Origin: Nectonema munidae
Taxonomy: Eukaryota; Nematomorpha; Nectonematoida; Nectonematidae
DNA: 64,000 nt
Assembly: GCA_030549495.1 (NCBI GenBank)
Contig: JAUIRK010000828.1
Span: 1-64,000 of the forward strand
Direction: 5' to 3'
The number at the start of each line of letters is the position of its first letter. The first letter of the stretch is position 1. A model generated the notes under the pieces. It was not told the origin of the DNA and did no database searches. It saw only the letters and a program-made list of their open reading frames with translations. This document shows positions 36,861-47,954 of this stretch, one piece after another. Both the position numbers and the translations under genes were made by a program.

Positions 36861-38543
36861 TTCAAATGTGAGGCCGGAATAGTGCAAGATTGCCCTTAAA
36901 TTTTCATATAATCAGTATATTTCTACATAGTTATAAAATTTCGGTAGCATCGAAACTAAGACGATAAAAGTTATATTTATATTTTGAAAATGATAACAAT
37001 ATTATTCCAATATTTATAAAATTTAGCAATGTTTATATTGAAACTTTTCAAATTATTTTTAGCTGGTATTTTTGAATAAACCTCATGAATTTCAAAAATT
37101 ATTTCAATCTACAAAACGTATTTTATACTCCAGTGCTTTATTTTAAGAAGAAAAAATTTGAGCAAAACTGGGAATAAATATTATCCTCATTTCTCCAACC
37201 AAAATGCTCATATCCTTCCATTTGTTCATTCCCTTGTTTAAAGGAGAAAATGGAAGTAAGAATTATAATTGTCATCAATGTTTTGCGCTTAAAGTTTATT
37301 GATATGAAAGAAATATCTCCTGCTTATCCGATCTTCTCAAATTTTGGAAAGAAAAATGATTACGCTTATTTATATAAGGTGATACTATCCAATTTCTGGC
37401 TTCTTCAAATTTCATGATATAATTTTAAAAATGTTAATATACTTTATTTTATTCACAATCCAAATGCGTATATTTTACATAAACATGTTGACTTTATATA
37501 CATAATTATGTCTTCTTTTGGCGTCTAATAAATTCTTTTTTGCTTCTTATCTTCATGGTCAAAGCTATTCTTTCAATCAACTCATTCGGGCATATTTAAC
37601 ATTTTGCACACATTTTGCATATACACTTTGCCACAAACCTATTGGTCTTCTTTATATATGCAAAATTTTAATCTAATGCTCCTCCCCCTAATACGAAAAC
37701 AAACTTGTGATTTTCTCAATAAAAAGTTCAAATAACAAAATGAAATTAAATGTAGACTGTTCCATTTGGTCAATGATGAGGAATAAAATGTACAAAAAGT
37801 TTGATAAAGCTTCTTTGAAGAAGCGAAATATATAATTTTGCATTAAAATTTTTGTTCCAAATAAAAACTCCTTTTTGTAAATTTCATTCTTCATCAAAAT
37901 AATTTTTCTTATTTTTTTTTATACCATTGTATATTTCTTTTAATATTTTCTACATTCGTTTTGGTGTGCAAACAAATCTTTATTCTTATGAACTTTTTCT
38001 TTACTTTTAATTTGACGGGTCTATTCAAAATATATAGTTTGGATTTAATTTTAAAATGTTTTATCGCGATATTTTTTTAAACAATAATAATATATAATCG
38101 TTAGTTTTTAGTTATACGAGAAATATCGACATTTGCACGGTTTATCAATGGATATTTTCAATACATTTTTAAATTAAAAAATTTTATTATGGTTTAAATT
38201 AACGCCATCTATTAAAGCTAATTTCTTTTTTGAAATACCAACATTTTTGCTTTTACAAGTAAATTAAAGCTCAGATAAAATACATAACTTTTTTCTAGGA
38301 GGTCAGGTATAATATTTGTGCGAATATTAAAATTTAAAAACTGTCTGTAGTAAAAAACGCGAGAAAAATGTTTTATCGAAATGATTTAAATGTTTAAGCT
38401 ACTCAAAATTCTATCCATCGCAATTAATCCCGCTCAGAAACTGAACACATTCTTACGTTCATTTTTTTATTTCACGTGGAAAATATAAAAATGTTATAGA
38501 ATATAAATTAAAAGTATTTTCATCATAATAGTAAACTACTTAC

Positions 38544-38555
38544 CACTGTAAGCAT
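38544..38555 (-). CDS. Micro-exon gene, exon 6 (12 nt)
   Basis: AATATTATAG acceptor before 38555 and GTAAGT donor after 38544. The 12 nt encode (D)AYS plus one base, phase 1 to phase 1. Confidence 0.5.
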
Positions 38556-38669
38556 CTATAATATTAAAAAACGTTGGGTTTATTCAAAAGAAGTTGCCAA
38601 ATTTGTAGCATGTACAAAGTACATGAAATCTTTGTGATTTATTTGATTGGATAAGTGTTAAAAATTTAC

Positions 38670-38693
38670 CTTCATCTTCAATGTACAATGGAA
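38670..38693 (-). CDS. Micro-exon gene, exon 5 (24 nt)
   Basis: TTTTTTTTATAG acceptor before 38693, GTAAAT donor after 38670. Encodes (V)PLYIEDE plus one base, phase 1 to phase 1. Acidic, unlike the Tyr/Gly/Ser exons before it. Confidence 0.55.
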
Positions 38694-39180
38694 CTATAAA
38701 AAAAAATTAACAAAGTTTATCATCTATTAGCGACATATTAAACTATAAAACATATTTAAACAAAATAAGTTTTCTCACCATGAATACGAATTTATTCTCA
38801 TTGTCAAATTATTAATTCCTCACAAGAAAAAGTATTTTTTGATTCTATTATTTGATTGGTGCGTTTTTAGTTTAATAACTTTATCAAATTCACTAAAAGA
38901 TATTATTTTTTCCTTAAAACTTCAAAAGTAAAAATATTCATCAGTAGATTTTGGATTGGAGATTATTCATGAATATATAAAGGGTTAATGCAATGCAAGA
39001 ATTATTTTACAGATTAATAACATAGAATGATTGATGGCGTAATCGCTTGAATAAGATCGTTTAACTAAATATGGTATTGTACCAAAGTTTGGATGAAATT
39101 ACTGAAAAACAGTGAATATAACAAAAGTTTAAACACTGAACAAACTCAGAAGCGATTAATAATTCATTTTATATTTTTAC

Positions 39181-39192
39181 CCAAACTTTTAT
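39181..39192 (-). CDS. Micro-exon gene, possible extra exon (12 nt)
   Basis: AGTTAATTCAG | 12 nt | GTAAAAAT. Would encode (D)KSL plus one base in phase 1 between exons 4 and 5. The polypyrimidine tract is poor, so I keep it only as a candidate. Confidence 0.2.
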
Positions 39193-39325
39193 CTGAATTA
39201 ACTTCAAACGTAGTAAAACAAGGGGTAAACAGTAACTAAAATCAGAAACCATTTTTCTCTTATGTTTTTTATTTTTATTTTGAAGGGATGAAAAAGGCAA
39301 AAGTTGAAATTGAAAGTTATCTTAC

Positions 39326-39358
39326 CATATCCACTGTATTCATCATAACCGACCAAAT
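39326..39358 (-). CDS. Micro-exon gene, exon 4 (33 nt)
   Basis: CGCTTATTTAG acceptor before 39358 and GTAAGA donor after 39326. Encodes (D)LVGYDEYSGY plus one base, phase 1 to phase 1. Tyr/Gly-rich like exons 2 and 3. Confidence 0.65.
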
Positions 39359-39457
39359 CTAAATAAGCGGATAAAGTCAAGGTAAAAAACATGTCAAAAT
39401 TTAATTGAAACAGCTAAGAAATTGAGGTTTAATTTAAGAAAAATAATTTATATTTAC

Positions 39458-39529
39458 CTGGATACCAAGAATCAAAAGAATTTGAGCTAGACATGTAATT
39501 TCCATATGAGTTATAAGAACTTGGCCATC
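39458..39529 (-). CDS. Micro-exon gene, exon 3 (72 nt)
   Basis: TTTTATTTTTATAG acceptor before 39529 and CCAG|GTAAAT donor after 39458. Encodes (G)WPSSYNSYGNYMSSS followed by NSFDSWYP and one base; phase 1 to phase 1. Ten of the 24 residues are Ser, and four are Tyr, matching the composition of exon 2 across a 5.8-kb intron. Confidence 0.7.
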
Positions 39530-39796
39530 CTATAAAAATAAAATATTTTGTAAAAGCAGTACATTATACAATTGAAATACAATCTTTTTCATTCTTTTCA
39601 CTAAAACTTATATTTCATTGCAAGAAAACTTGTACATCTGATTCTCAAGCATGAAAAATATAGAATGAGCATTCATATTGCTAAAGAAATCCACGTTGGT
39701 AAACCCAAATTCAAATGATATTATTATTTGTGGTAGAGATAAAATAAAAAATTTATGGGCTAAATAGATACTCATTTAAAAACACCTCGCATCATG

Positions 39797-39948
39797 GGTG
39801 TGAGTAAGGTTGGTTAGGTACTGGGTTTCGATAACTTAAGGTATTGGGTTCGATCCTGCATCACGCCTACTTTCTCATAGTTCGATACAAGCGGCGCAAT
39901 TGTGCCTTTTCGAAGTAAACATCCCACGGTATCTTTACCTTTACCTTT
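39797..39948 (+). repeat. SINE-A, full copy
   Basis: GGTGTGAGTAAGGTTGGTTAG, GGGTTCGATCCTGC, AAGCGGCGCAATTGTGCC, TACCTTTACC. Lies in the intron between exons 2 and 3 of the micro-exon gene. Confidence 0.85.
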
Positions 39949-40207
39949 AAAACATCAAAAAATTGAAAAATTCAAAAATTTACTTTTGAGCCCAAAAAAT
40001 TTATACATACTTTTATATTTTTATTGCAGGTACAATACAATTTCAATTTAGAGAATCCAGATTTCTCATATTTTTATAACAAAACATTTTTATTTGCCAA
40101 ATATACTGTAAAGTTTTAGAACATATTTATATAAAAAAATGACTTTTTTGAAGAGAGTACAGATGGACACAAGTGTAGCAGTTATTTTTTAAGAAATAAG
40201 CAAAAAT

Positions 40208-40404
40208 AATATCAAATATTGAAAGAAGAGGACACTTTATTTTTATATAAAAACAACTAGTTTCGGAGTATGAATCGCTTCATTTCATTAACTCTTTTCC
40301 TACTTATCATTTATCTACAAACTTGATAAAGGGGTTCATACTCCAAAACTATAGTTTTTTTTATATAAAAATATAGTGTCCTCTTCTTTCAATATTTGAT
40401 ATTT
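40208..40404. repeat. Foldback repeat, arms about 70 bp
   Basis: The left arm (40208-40279) starts TAATATCAAATATTGAAAG and runs through AGAGGACACT and GGAGTATGAA. The right arm (40335-40404) is its reverse complement with few changes. The loop is about 55 bp. It could fold into one hairpin and is probably a MITE-like element. Confidence 0.7.
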
Positions 40405-40814
40405 ATATAATTTTTTGAATTTTAATTCAATGGGCATTACCCTCAAACAAATCATTCTTTCAAAGATTATGCCTAATATACTCAAGTTTAAGTCATATAT
40501 ACTTTTTTTCGCATTAATAATTTGTATCAAATTTTTACCCATTAAAATAAAGTTTTAGAACCTATTTATATACTAATATTTTTTTTTAAATGAATAATCT
40601 TTTCAAAAAAAGTGATAAAATTTTCAAATACGATTTATTTAATCTATAATCTCTAACTTTCAAAGAAAAAATATTAACAAAAATGTTTTCAGGTCTGGCG
40701 TTCATCAGACAACACGTTGTCTGTTAAATGATGAGGGTGTTTGCATTTTTGAGATCACGCCCTAAAATCAAGGGTGTAATAAAATTTGAAATCATTTAAG
40801 AGTTATTTTCCAAT

Positions 40815-40905
40815 TGTCGGTGTCGCATGCATAACATAGACAGATGGTAGGGATGATGATGAGCGGTAATCGAATTACGAACATCGGATCAAAACACGGG
40901 TCAAA
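40815..40905 (-). repeat. SINE-B, worn copy
   Basis: Reverse complement of the SINE-B body and B box: GTCGGTGTCGCATGCA, CAGATGGTAGGGATGATG, GGTAATCGAATTACGAAC. Confidence 0.5.
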
Positions 40906-40958
40906 TATATTATATAGGAAAAGTGCTGAAGGGTCATGCTTGGAATAAAATAATAAAT

Positions 40959-41114
40959 TGAAAATTATAAAGTTACAAGCAAAATGTTTATTTTAAAAAC
41001 AACACAAATTTTCGACTACAAGAGTCTTTCTCAAGTGCGTGTAAAGGTATAAATCAATGGAAAAATTTGTGTTGTTTTTAAAATAAACATTTTGCTTGTA
41101 ACTTTATAATTTTC
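40959..41114. repeat. Foldback repeat, exact 52-bp arms
   Basis: The left arm (about 40961-41012, AAAATTATAAAGTTACAAGC at its start) and right arm (about 41063-41114) are exact reverse complements over 52 bases, with a loop of about 50 bases that contains GACTACAAGAGTCTTTCTC. The lack of any mismatch suggests recent origin. Confidence 0.8.
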
Positions 41115-41119
41115 AAATA

Positions 41120-43894
41120 TATTATCATTCAATTTTGAAAAATTATGCTCAATTATTTTGAAATAATTCAAGTTAATAATGTCCTCTTCGGATGCACTTT
41201 ATCTATATGTGTTGGAAAAAACGATTTTATTAATGTACAGAGAATTTTTTGTAGAATTTTTAAAATTTGAAAAAGATAAAAATTCAGACGGGCAAAGAAA
41301 ATTGAAAAAGAGGGGGGGGGGATGTGATTTAAAAACAGAAGACTCAATAGATTTAAATAATTTACTTTTATTTTTATGTCAATGAATGCAACAGAAATAG
41401 TAAAATTACGAAATACACTCTTTAACGATACACTAACATTTTATTTCAAAGATAAAATATTATAAAAATTGGTTGAAAAAATAAATCACCAAGTCATGAT
41501 GAGGAATGGAGAATGTTTAATTAAAAGTTTGTCTACGAGAATTATGATGATATATAGCATTTATACTAGAATGATTTACTCATTTCGTTAAAAAGACAAA
41601 AACTTGAATTAATTAAATTAAATTTGAAAAAAGCAGATATTATGCCTTCACAAAAATAGTATGATTGGCTTGCGATAACTTTAAAATATCACAGTGTGCG
41701 CCTAAAAGAAAGGGAGAAACCATTTTAAATGCCTCGCATCTTAAAACTCAGTCCTTAGGGAGGATAATGAAATAGGCTTATGTGGCATATATGAGCTACC
41801 ATGAACTGTCTATCTATAAAATACATGGCGCATGAATTTGTATACACTTTTGCAGAATGTGAATGCTGTTTCTTCATCATAAAATCTTTATTGATTATGT
41901 GTTTAAAAAAAGTATAAATTTTCTCTTTCTTTGAGGCTTTTCTCTGTTATGCTTTGGTGCTTCTAGTATGTTATTATTGTCTCTGAGCGCAAGGATTTAA
42001 TAATAGAACTTCTCTTAATGATTAATGTCATTCTGTCTACAAAACTTTTTCCTTAAAAGACATTTGCTGGGTGTAGTGAATTGGGAGGGAAGAGAAAGTT
42101 TGGGCGAATAAACTGCCCCGAAATATTTTTGATATAGAAGATACATTTTTTTGACTTTATAGACAACTTCGAAAAATAAGTTCACTTTGGGTTTATTTCA
42201 AAAAAAACTTGCAGAGTTAAGTGAAAAAATTAAATTTTTTGGAGATTTAAAATTAATTGAAATCGTACACTATGCCCTACAAATATACTTTATATATAAA
42301 TGAAGTGGCGCTGCGTCATTGAAAAGACGTGAAAATTATAAAAAGTAAATTCAGAAGTAAAATGTCTTTGTTCAAATAAAAATTTTTGAGAGATAAAAAT
42401 CGTGGACCACTGTATGCTCACCACTAAAATTTATTGAAAATTTATCTCCGAAAAAATTTTCTTTGAATAAAGAATAATTTATTTTATATTTGTAAAAAAA
42501 TACTTTTTAATATTCTATTGTTTTCCTTTTAAAATTTGACTCTAGGAAAAACTAAAAATTTTCTAAAATAATTTTCACATTCAACCTATATAATTCAAAA
42601 ATTTTCCTTCAAAAATCCAAAATTTAATTTACTAATAATTTGCTTGAAGGAGACTTCCTTAATTTCTCAAGACTTTAAGAAATAGGAGTAAGACTCATTT
42701 TAGGGATTCCCAACCAGTTTACGCGCCACAAAGGGGTGTCATAAGATTGATTCAAAGGAGCCGCCAAATATATTCATTTTTACATTACATTACCCTTTAT
42801 TGTTTGTTTATTCAATGGTTTTTCTACTTTAAGACTTTCCACATAACTACTTTTTTTATATTTTTAATGTTACTATTATAAATTAATAAAAATTCCTCAC
42901 ACTTGTTTATTTTAGGGATAGAGATTTGGTGCTGAATATTCATCCTTAAATTGGTGTAGAGTGAGCGATTTATTCGGCAGGAAGTTATAAATAAGGGAAT
43001 TTTCGTAGATAAAATCGGCTTTATCAAACAAAAGCCAGGCGACAATGGAGTAAAGAGGAGTGCTTAAGCTTATTCTAGGAGGTTCTCAGAAAATGGACTT
43101 ATTTAAAACTTTGTGTCCAATAAAGTGTCCACTCTATCCCTGTTTATTTTACGCATTGTTATGTTCGATCTCCATAAGTGTTATTAGTTTGCAATTTTCT
43201 CAAAATTTTTGCAATGAAACAAAAATCCAAGAAATTGCATTTTCTTACTTTAGTATACTTTTGCATGATTTATCTTTCTTTTGCTTTATTTTCATATCAT
43301 ATATTATACTTTTATGTATTTTCTATGCAATGCCTTTTTATAATTAATTTACTGAGTTTTTGCTGTACAGATTTTAATATAGTAAAATTTATATTCAAAC
43401 TAAAATACGGCGGAAATATTTGCTTTTATTATATCGGTACAGCAGAGTTTCCGAAAATCGGCGAAGGTGTAAAAAAAGTTAGGAAACCTTTCTCTATATA
43501 GATAAGTTTTCATTCACATTACTTTCGTATATATATTGAAGGTTCAAAAAAAGACTACTTATGGAAAAATGTTATGAAATGTGTAGATTTGCCTCTAGAT
43601 TTGAAGAAGATTTAATTTCGTTTAAGAGCCTCTTCTTTTAGAGCCATTAAATACTCAAACTAATTATATTAACGAAGATATTTTAGTTGTTCGATTAAAA
43701 AAGTATACAATTTTACGCAAAAAATGAATACTTAATCTATCTTTTGCTGCTAGTAGGAAAGACGGCCTAGTTAAAACAATAGGAGATTTATTATTATTGG
43801 AAAAAAGGTTTAATTTCAAAAACACTAATTTCAAAAAATTAACTAAGTCAATAACTAAACTCAAAAACAAGTAAAAATATTAAATACCATATGG
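41120..43894. other. Intron sequence, no gene seen
   Basis: Lies in the 5.8-kb intron of the micro-exon gene. Open frames at 43060-43501 are hydrophobic AT-rich frames without recognisable motifs. A poly-G run of about 8 lies near 41315. Confidence 0.4.
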
Positions 43895-43930
43895 GGCGTG
43901 AGTCAGATTGGTTAGATACTGTGTTTCGAA
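43895..43930 (+). repeat. SINE-A head fragment
   Basis: GGCGTGAGTCAGATTGGTTAG then stops after GTTTCG; the body is absent. Confidence 0.6.
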
Positions 43931-44527
43931 TACATTTTTACATTTTGGGGTAAATTTGTTTGAAATTTTACCCTTTTTGATTCCTCTTTTTATTTCAAAC
44001 AAAAGACCATTATATTTTGACAAATAAGGTTACTCACTTAACATTTTTGCAATTTTATGTATAAATTTGTCATTTTGCGAAGAAGTTATGGAAATAATGA
44101 ACATGTTGACACTGTTCTCAAGGATTCTTCACAGAAAAAGGGAACATAGGAGTCTTAACCCACTCAAAAATGGGTAAACTGTAAATTTTAATAACTTTAA
44201 TTTATTGGATTTTAAAATTCAAATGTACATGCATACATGAATCAAGTGCATCTTTGCTTTAACACACTGAAGTGTAGGAGACCGTAGTAAGAGGTTCCGC
44301 AAAGTCTTACATAATTTTGGATATCCTATGTGCAATGTTTCAACACAATCTAAATATGATGGAATGGAGAATCGATGAGGGCAGACAAGAAAAGCACGTT
44401 CATTTCAAAGAGAAATTAAAAAAGGGCACAGATGGGAAAGCTCTTTCCTGCCCAAAATATGGTCCAGGCTAAGAAGAAAAAATAGCTAAAAATAGAGCTC
44501 ATTACTTTTAACTAAAATAAATATAGT

Positions 44528-44830
44528 AAAGTCCTTCTAAGCCGAATTTGCAAAAGTCGAATATGCGTATAACTCGAACTTTCTTTCGAGCCCAGAAAAT
44601 TTTGGAATTTTTTATAACTCGAACTTTTTTTGCATCCCTAACACTCAAATTTCAGGAGATTGATATCACATCTGCAAGATGCAGTAGTTGCTGCAGTGCT
44701 GATAAAGTATTATTTAATTTTTATGTTGTTAAAAAAATTTGGCAACGTCGAACTTCGTGTAAGTGGAAGTTTTTTTCTGATCTCAAGCGATTCGACTTTT
44801 CTAATGACAGTTTTCAATTGTATAAATATT
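44528..44830 (+). repeat. Possible pogo/Tigger-like remnant
   Basis: Phrases such as GTATAACTCGAACTTTCTTT, TATAACTCGAACTTTTTTTG and CAACGTCGAACTTCGTGTAA resemble end sequences of pogo-type elements, which I know for this wording. No TIR pair or transposase found. Confidence 0.25.
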
Positions 44831-45367
44831 TTTGAAAATGATTTTCTTCATTCATTCTTATATAATACGATCTTTGAAATAAGTTTTTTAATTTAAAAGA
44901 TGATTTTACATAGAGCTTGTTATGACATTTTTGTATTCCTCCCAAAAGCGATCAAAAATTCAAAGTTTAAAAACTTTAGTAAAAAAATATTTATTTTTTA
45001 ATTAACTATACAACAATAGAGAGTAACTATTTTTATAATTTAAAGTCAACGAAATAGAGTTTCAATAAAATTTTAATTTAAAAATCAATAAAGTAATGAA
45101 GTAAAAATAATTTTGGTACTTACCATTCTAAGTCTTATTAATTAAGTTATTTATTTAAATAAATAAAGCTAAATTGTAAATAAAACATTAAAGAAATTAG
45201 AATTTTAGAGAGAAGGAATGTAATTGCAAAAAGGCCAAATGAATCTAAAAGTGAATGCCAGAAGCTTTAGGCGTTTTCTAAGTCCACTTTTAGTTGTTTT
45301 ATAAAAAATCGACCTGTTTTTAAAATAATAGATTTGTAAAAAATTTTAAAGTTAAAAGTTATTTCAC

Positions 45368-45418
45368 CTGAATAACCGCTGGAGTAGTAATAGGAGCTGC
45401 CATATGCCAAACATCTAC
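45368..45418 (-). CDS. Micro-exon gene, exon 2 (51 nt)
   Basis: TTTTTAACTTAG acceptor before 45418 and TCAG|GTGAAA donor after 45368. Encodes (S)RCLAYGSSYYYSSGYS plus one base, phase 1 to phase 1. Only 58 nt of intron separate it from exon 1, and the base left by exon 1 (A) completes AGT. Very rich in Tyr and Ser; one Cys. Confidence 0.75.
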
Positions 45419-45476
45419 CTAAGTTAAAAAGGCTTTCGTTGTATATTCAAGACAAGATTTCGTTATAGAAGCATAC

Positions 45477-45537
45477 TTTTGAATAGATATGTGGTTAGGA
45501 AGAGGAGAGAAGAGAAGCTGAAGATATCTTTCAACAT
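45477..45537 (-). CDS. Micro-exon gene, exon 1 (signal peptide)
   Basis: ATG at 45537-45535 starts MLKDIFSFSSLLFLTTYLFK, a signal peptide with a hydrophobic core. The donor AAAA|GTATGC at 45477/45476 leaves one base. I read the minus strand from here to 28484 as one gene: coding parts of 61, 51, 72, 33, 24, 12, 21 and 29 nt, all joined in phase 1, total 303 nt or 100 residues and a stop. The mature chain would be Tyr/Ser/Gly-rich, then acidic (PLYIEDE), with a basic end. The design (signal exon, then very short exons divisible by three, which could be skipped without breaking the frame) is that of the micro-exon genes known from schistosomes. A role in secretion, cuticle or host contact is possible; the sequence does not show which. 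Exons 1-3 are the firmest; linkage across introns of 3-6 kb is inference. Confidence 0.7.
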
Positions 45538-45622
45538 TTTGAACAACCAAAACGTTTGCACGGGAAAAGATTTGGGAAATGCGAAGTAGGTGAATTGATG
45601 ATCTCTAGCACACCATCGCTCC

Positions 45623-45630
45623 CTTATATA
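45623..45630 (-). promoter_or_regulatory. TATA box of the micro-exon gene
   Basis: TATATAAG on the minus strand, in the less AT-rich setting ACGTATATAAGGGAGCG. It lies 86 bases before the ATG, so transcription would start about 30 bases on, near 45595, leaving a 5' UTR of about 58 nt. Confidence 0.65.
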
Positions 45631-46955
45631 CGTAGCAAATTTGAAAGTTTTGCGATAACACTATTATAATAATCTAACTGAGATAAAATGTTAATTAATA
45701 AGCCCCGTACTTGAACTTAGACATCGTGGTGTGAATGTTTTTCAGTTTTGGAAGAAGCATCACGCACATTTTGTTCAACGAAAGGAAATTTTGAATCCAC
45801 AAAATAATTTCGTGTTGGTGATAACATTCAAGAATTTGTATGAGAAAAACAGAATTCTTATCTCCTCTCCAACTTGAGTGAGTCAGCAAAAGAATGAAAT
45901 GGGTGAGCATGAGATGATAGAGAGCATGCCATTATATACGTATACCACCTATCTCATGCGTATATTTCTCGCGCCTTCTAAAACAATAAAGTAAAATCAA
46001 AGATAACTTTGTTATAAAAATATTTATCCAAGTGCTGACAAATTCACAGCGTTTATTCCCTTTTCTAATTTTCCTACTTGCAAGAAAAAGGAGAACACCC
46101 GAGATGAAAACTCTAGTGAACAAATAATTTTCTGAAAATTTTTTTGCGCAAAATAAAATATAAATAGTTTAGTTCAAAATGGCATTTTCTTTAAAGTATG
46201 CACACGAAAAGTTGGATTTCAAAGAAATACTGTAAGTAAATTTCGAGGGAACAAAATTTTGGGAATTGCGATATATTGACAAATTCTCGAGCGAATGCAA
46301 ATGTTTAAAAATTTTTGAATGTTTATCATATTAATGCTAGGTAAAAATATCTTTCATTCTCAAAACTTGTTAGCAGTTTCCTTTAAGATAAAATTATATG
46401 TTGTGACTGAATTCTCTTTATGTACGATCAGTGTGGGGTATTCACTGTTCGTGTTGAATTACTATAGTAAATGCATTTCAGTAACGGCATCGGTTGTTAT
46501 GTTCTTTTCTTTGAAATTCTTTGAATATTGACAGATTTGGTAAACTTTCTGAATCTATACATCAAAGAGCGCGTTCACCCATTATTATTATAATTATTAT
46601 TATTACCAGTTGTGTCAATTGATGAGACTAGGAAAAGTCAGTCCAAAAATACTCGCAGCTTGAAAATTCTATTTTTCAATACTCACTCTAAAATTCACAT
46701 CAAATATCGGAGTCTTGTAGAAAAATGGTCATGTCCTCTAAGAGAGCTACAGAAAGGCAAATGAAAAGTAAACTTGCTTACTTAAGATTCACTTATGCAT
46801 AATATTTAGATTAATTATACAAAAATAGTAAAGGATTTTGATTGAGATAAAATACGAAAACTCGGTTTTAGAAAATTCCTTCCCAGATAATTGTGACTGT
46901 TAATTGATCTAAAAAAAGTAGAATGATATAAAGCTCTCAGAGGCTATTCTTAGAG
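45631..46955. other. Upstream region, no gene seen
   Basis: Flank behind the TATA box. (ATT)n microsatellite near 46576-46606. No coding frame recognised. Confidence 0.4.
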
Positions 46956-47116
46956 GAGCGTGAATAAGCTTGGTTATAGATACTGGGCTTCGATAACTCA
47001 AGGTCTTGGGTTCGATCTCGCACCAAGCTTACTTTCCTCATAATTCGATAGAAGCGGCGAAATTGTGCCTTCTCAATGAAAACATCTCACTGTAGCTTAA
47101 CCTTACCTTTTACCTA
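46956..47116 (+). repeat. SINE-A, full copy
   Basis: GGAGCGTGAATAAGCTTGG, GGGTTCGATCTCGCACC, GAAGCGGCGAAATTGTGCC, TAGCTTAACCTTACC. Confidence 0.8.
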
Positions 47117-47643
47117 TTATATTTGAAAAGATATAAAATAATTATGTATAATAAATACTTTATAAAAACAGCCACACTCCTAAAATTTATCTTTAAATCT
47201 TTTCGCTCCACAAAATAGTTTTGGACAGTGGAAGTAAAATGACGCAATTTTCTGTTACTTCTTCGTTATGTTAAATCTATAAATTATTATTAGTTATATT
47301 TATTGACTAAGTAATTGAGTAACTAACTTTTTGACCGACCAACTAACTAATAGATTAGAAACAAAGAAACTGCCTAAAGTAGAAAAAGGTTTTTTTAGAA
47401 GAGCGCAATTTAAAAGACTGCATTTTTGAATGCCCCCATCTTGCCACCTCTGGATAATGAATGGCTTTGAGAATTAAAAAATTGTTTCGATATCTAAAAC
47501 GTATAGTTCTTTATCATAAAAATGATCCAAAAAGTATGAAAAAGAAATTAATACAAGACACTTGTTTGATCGTACATTTAAAAAAAACCCTCCAACAACC
47601 TTTCTCAAAAAAATTCAAAGCGCTATATTTCTTTTCGGAAGGT

Positions 47644-47659
47644 GGGGGGGGGGGGGGGG
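47644..47659 (+). repeat. Poly-G run, 16 bases
   Basis: Sixteen G in AT-rich DNA, the same length as the run at 12869. Confidence 0.9.
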
Positions 47660-47954
47660 ATTCACTCTGAAAAGTATTGTTTCATAAAACTTTTGAAAGA
47701 TATTTCACACGATCAATCATTTTAAACATTTTCAATAATTTGTAATTTATTTATCATATATATATACTATGCAGCTTTGTATAAATTCTTTGTCGTGACA
47801 AAGCAATACTGGATTATTATTTACAAGTGCCCATCAAATCTTTGAAAAAATCTGAAAGTCCTTCTTGATTTTCTAAAATTTATTCCATAAAAAAGTTTGT
47901 TCCCTAGGGAAAATTAAAAAATACAATTTTGATAAGAACAGGCAATTCAGTATA

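Noticed and set aside
43060-43501. Two overlapping hydrophobic frames of about 100 residues
   Set aside because: Hydrophobic composition follows from T-rich DNA; no start context, splice sites or known family.
45120-45172. Perfect GTAAGT donor on the minus strand near 45124
   Set aside because: No upstream acceptor gives an open exon of suitable length; all choices hit stops or are not multiples of three.
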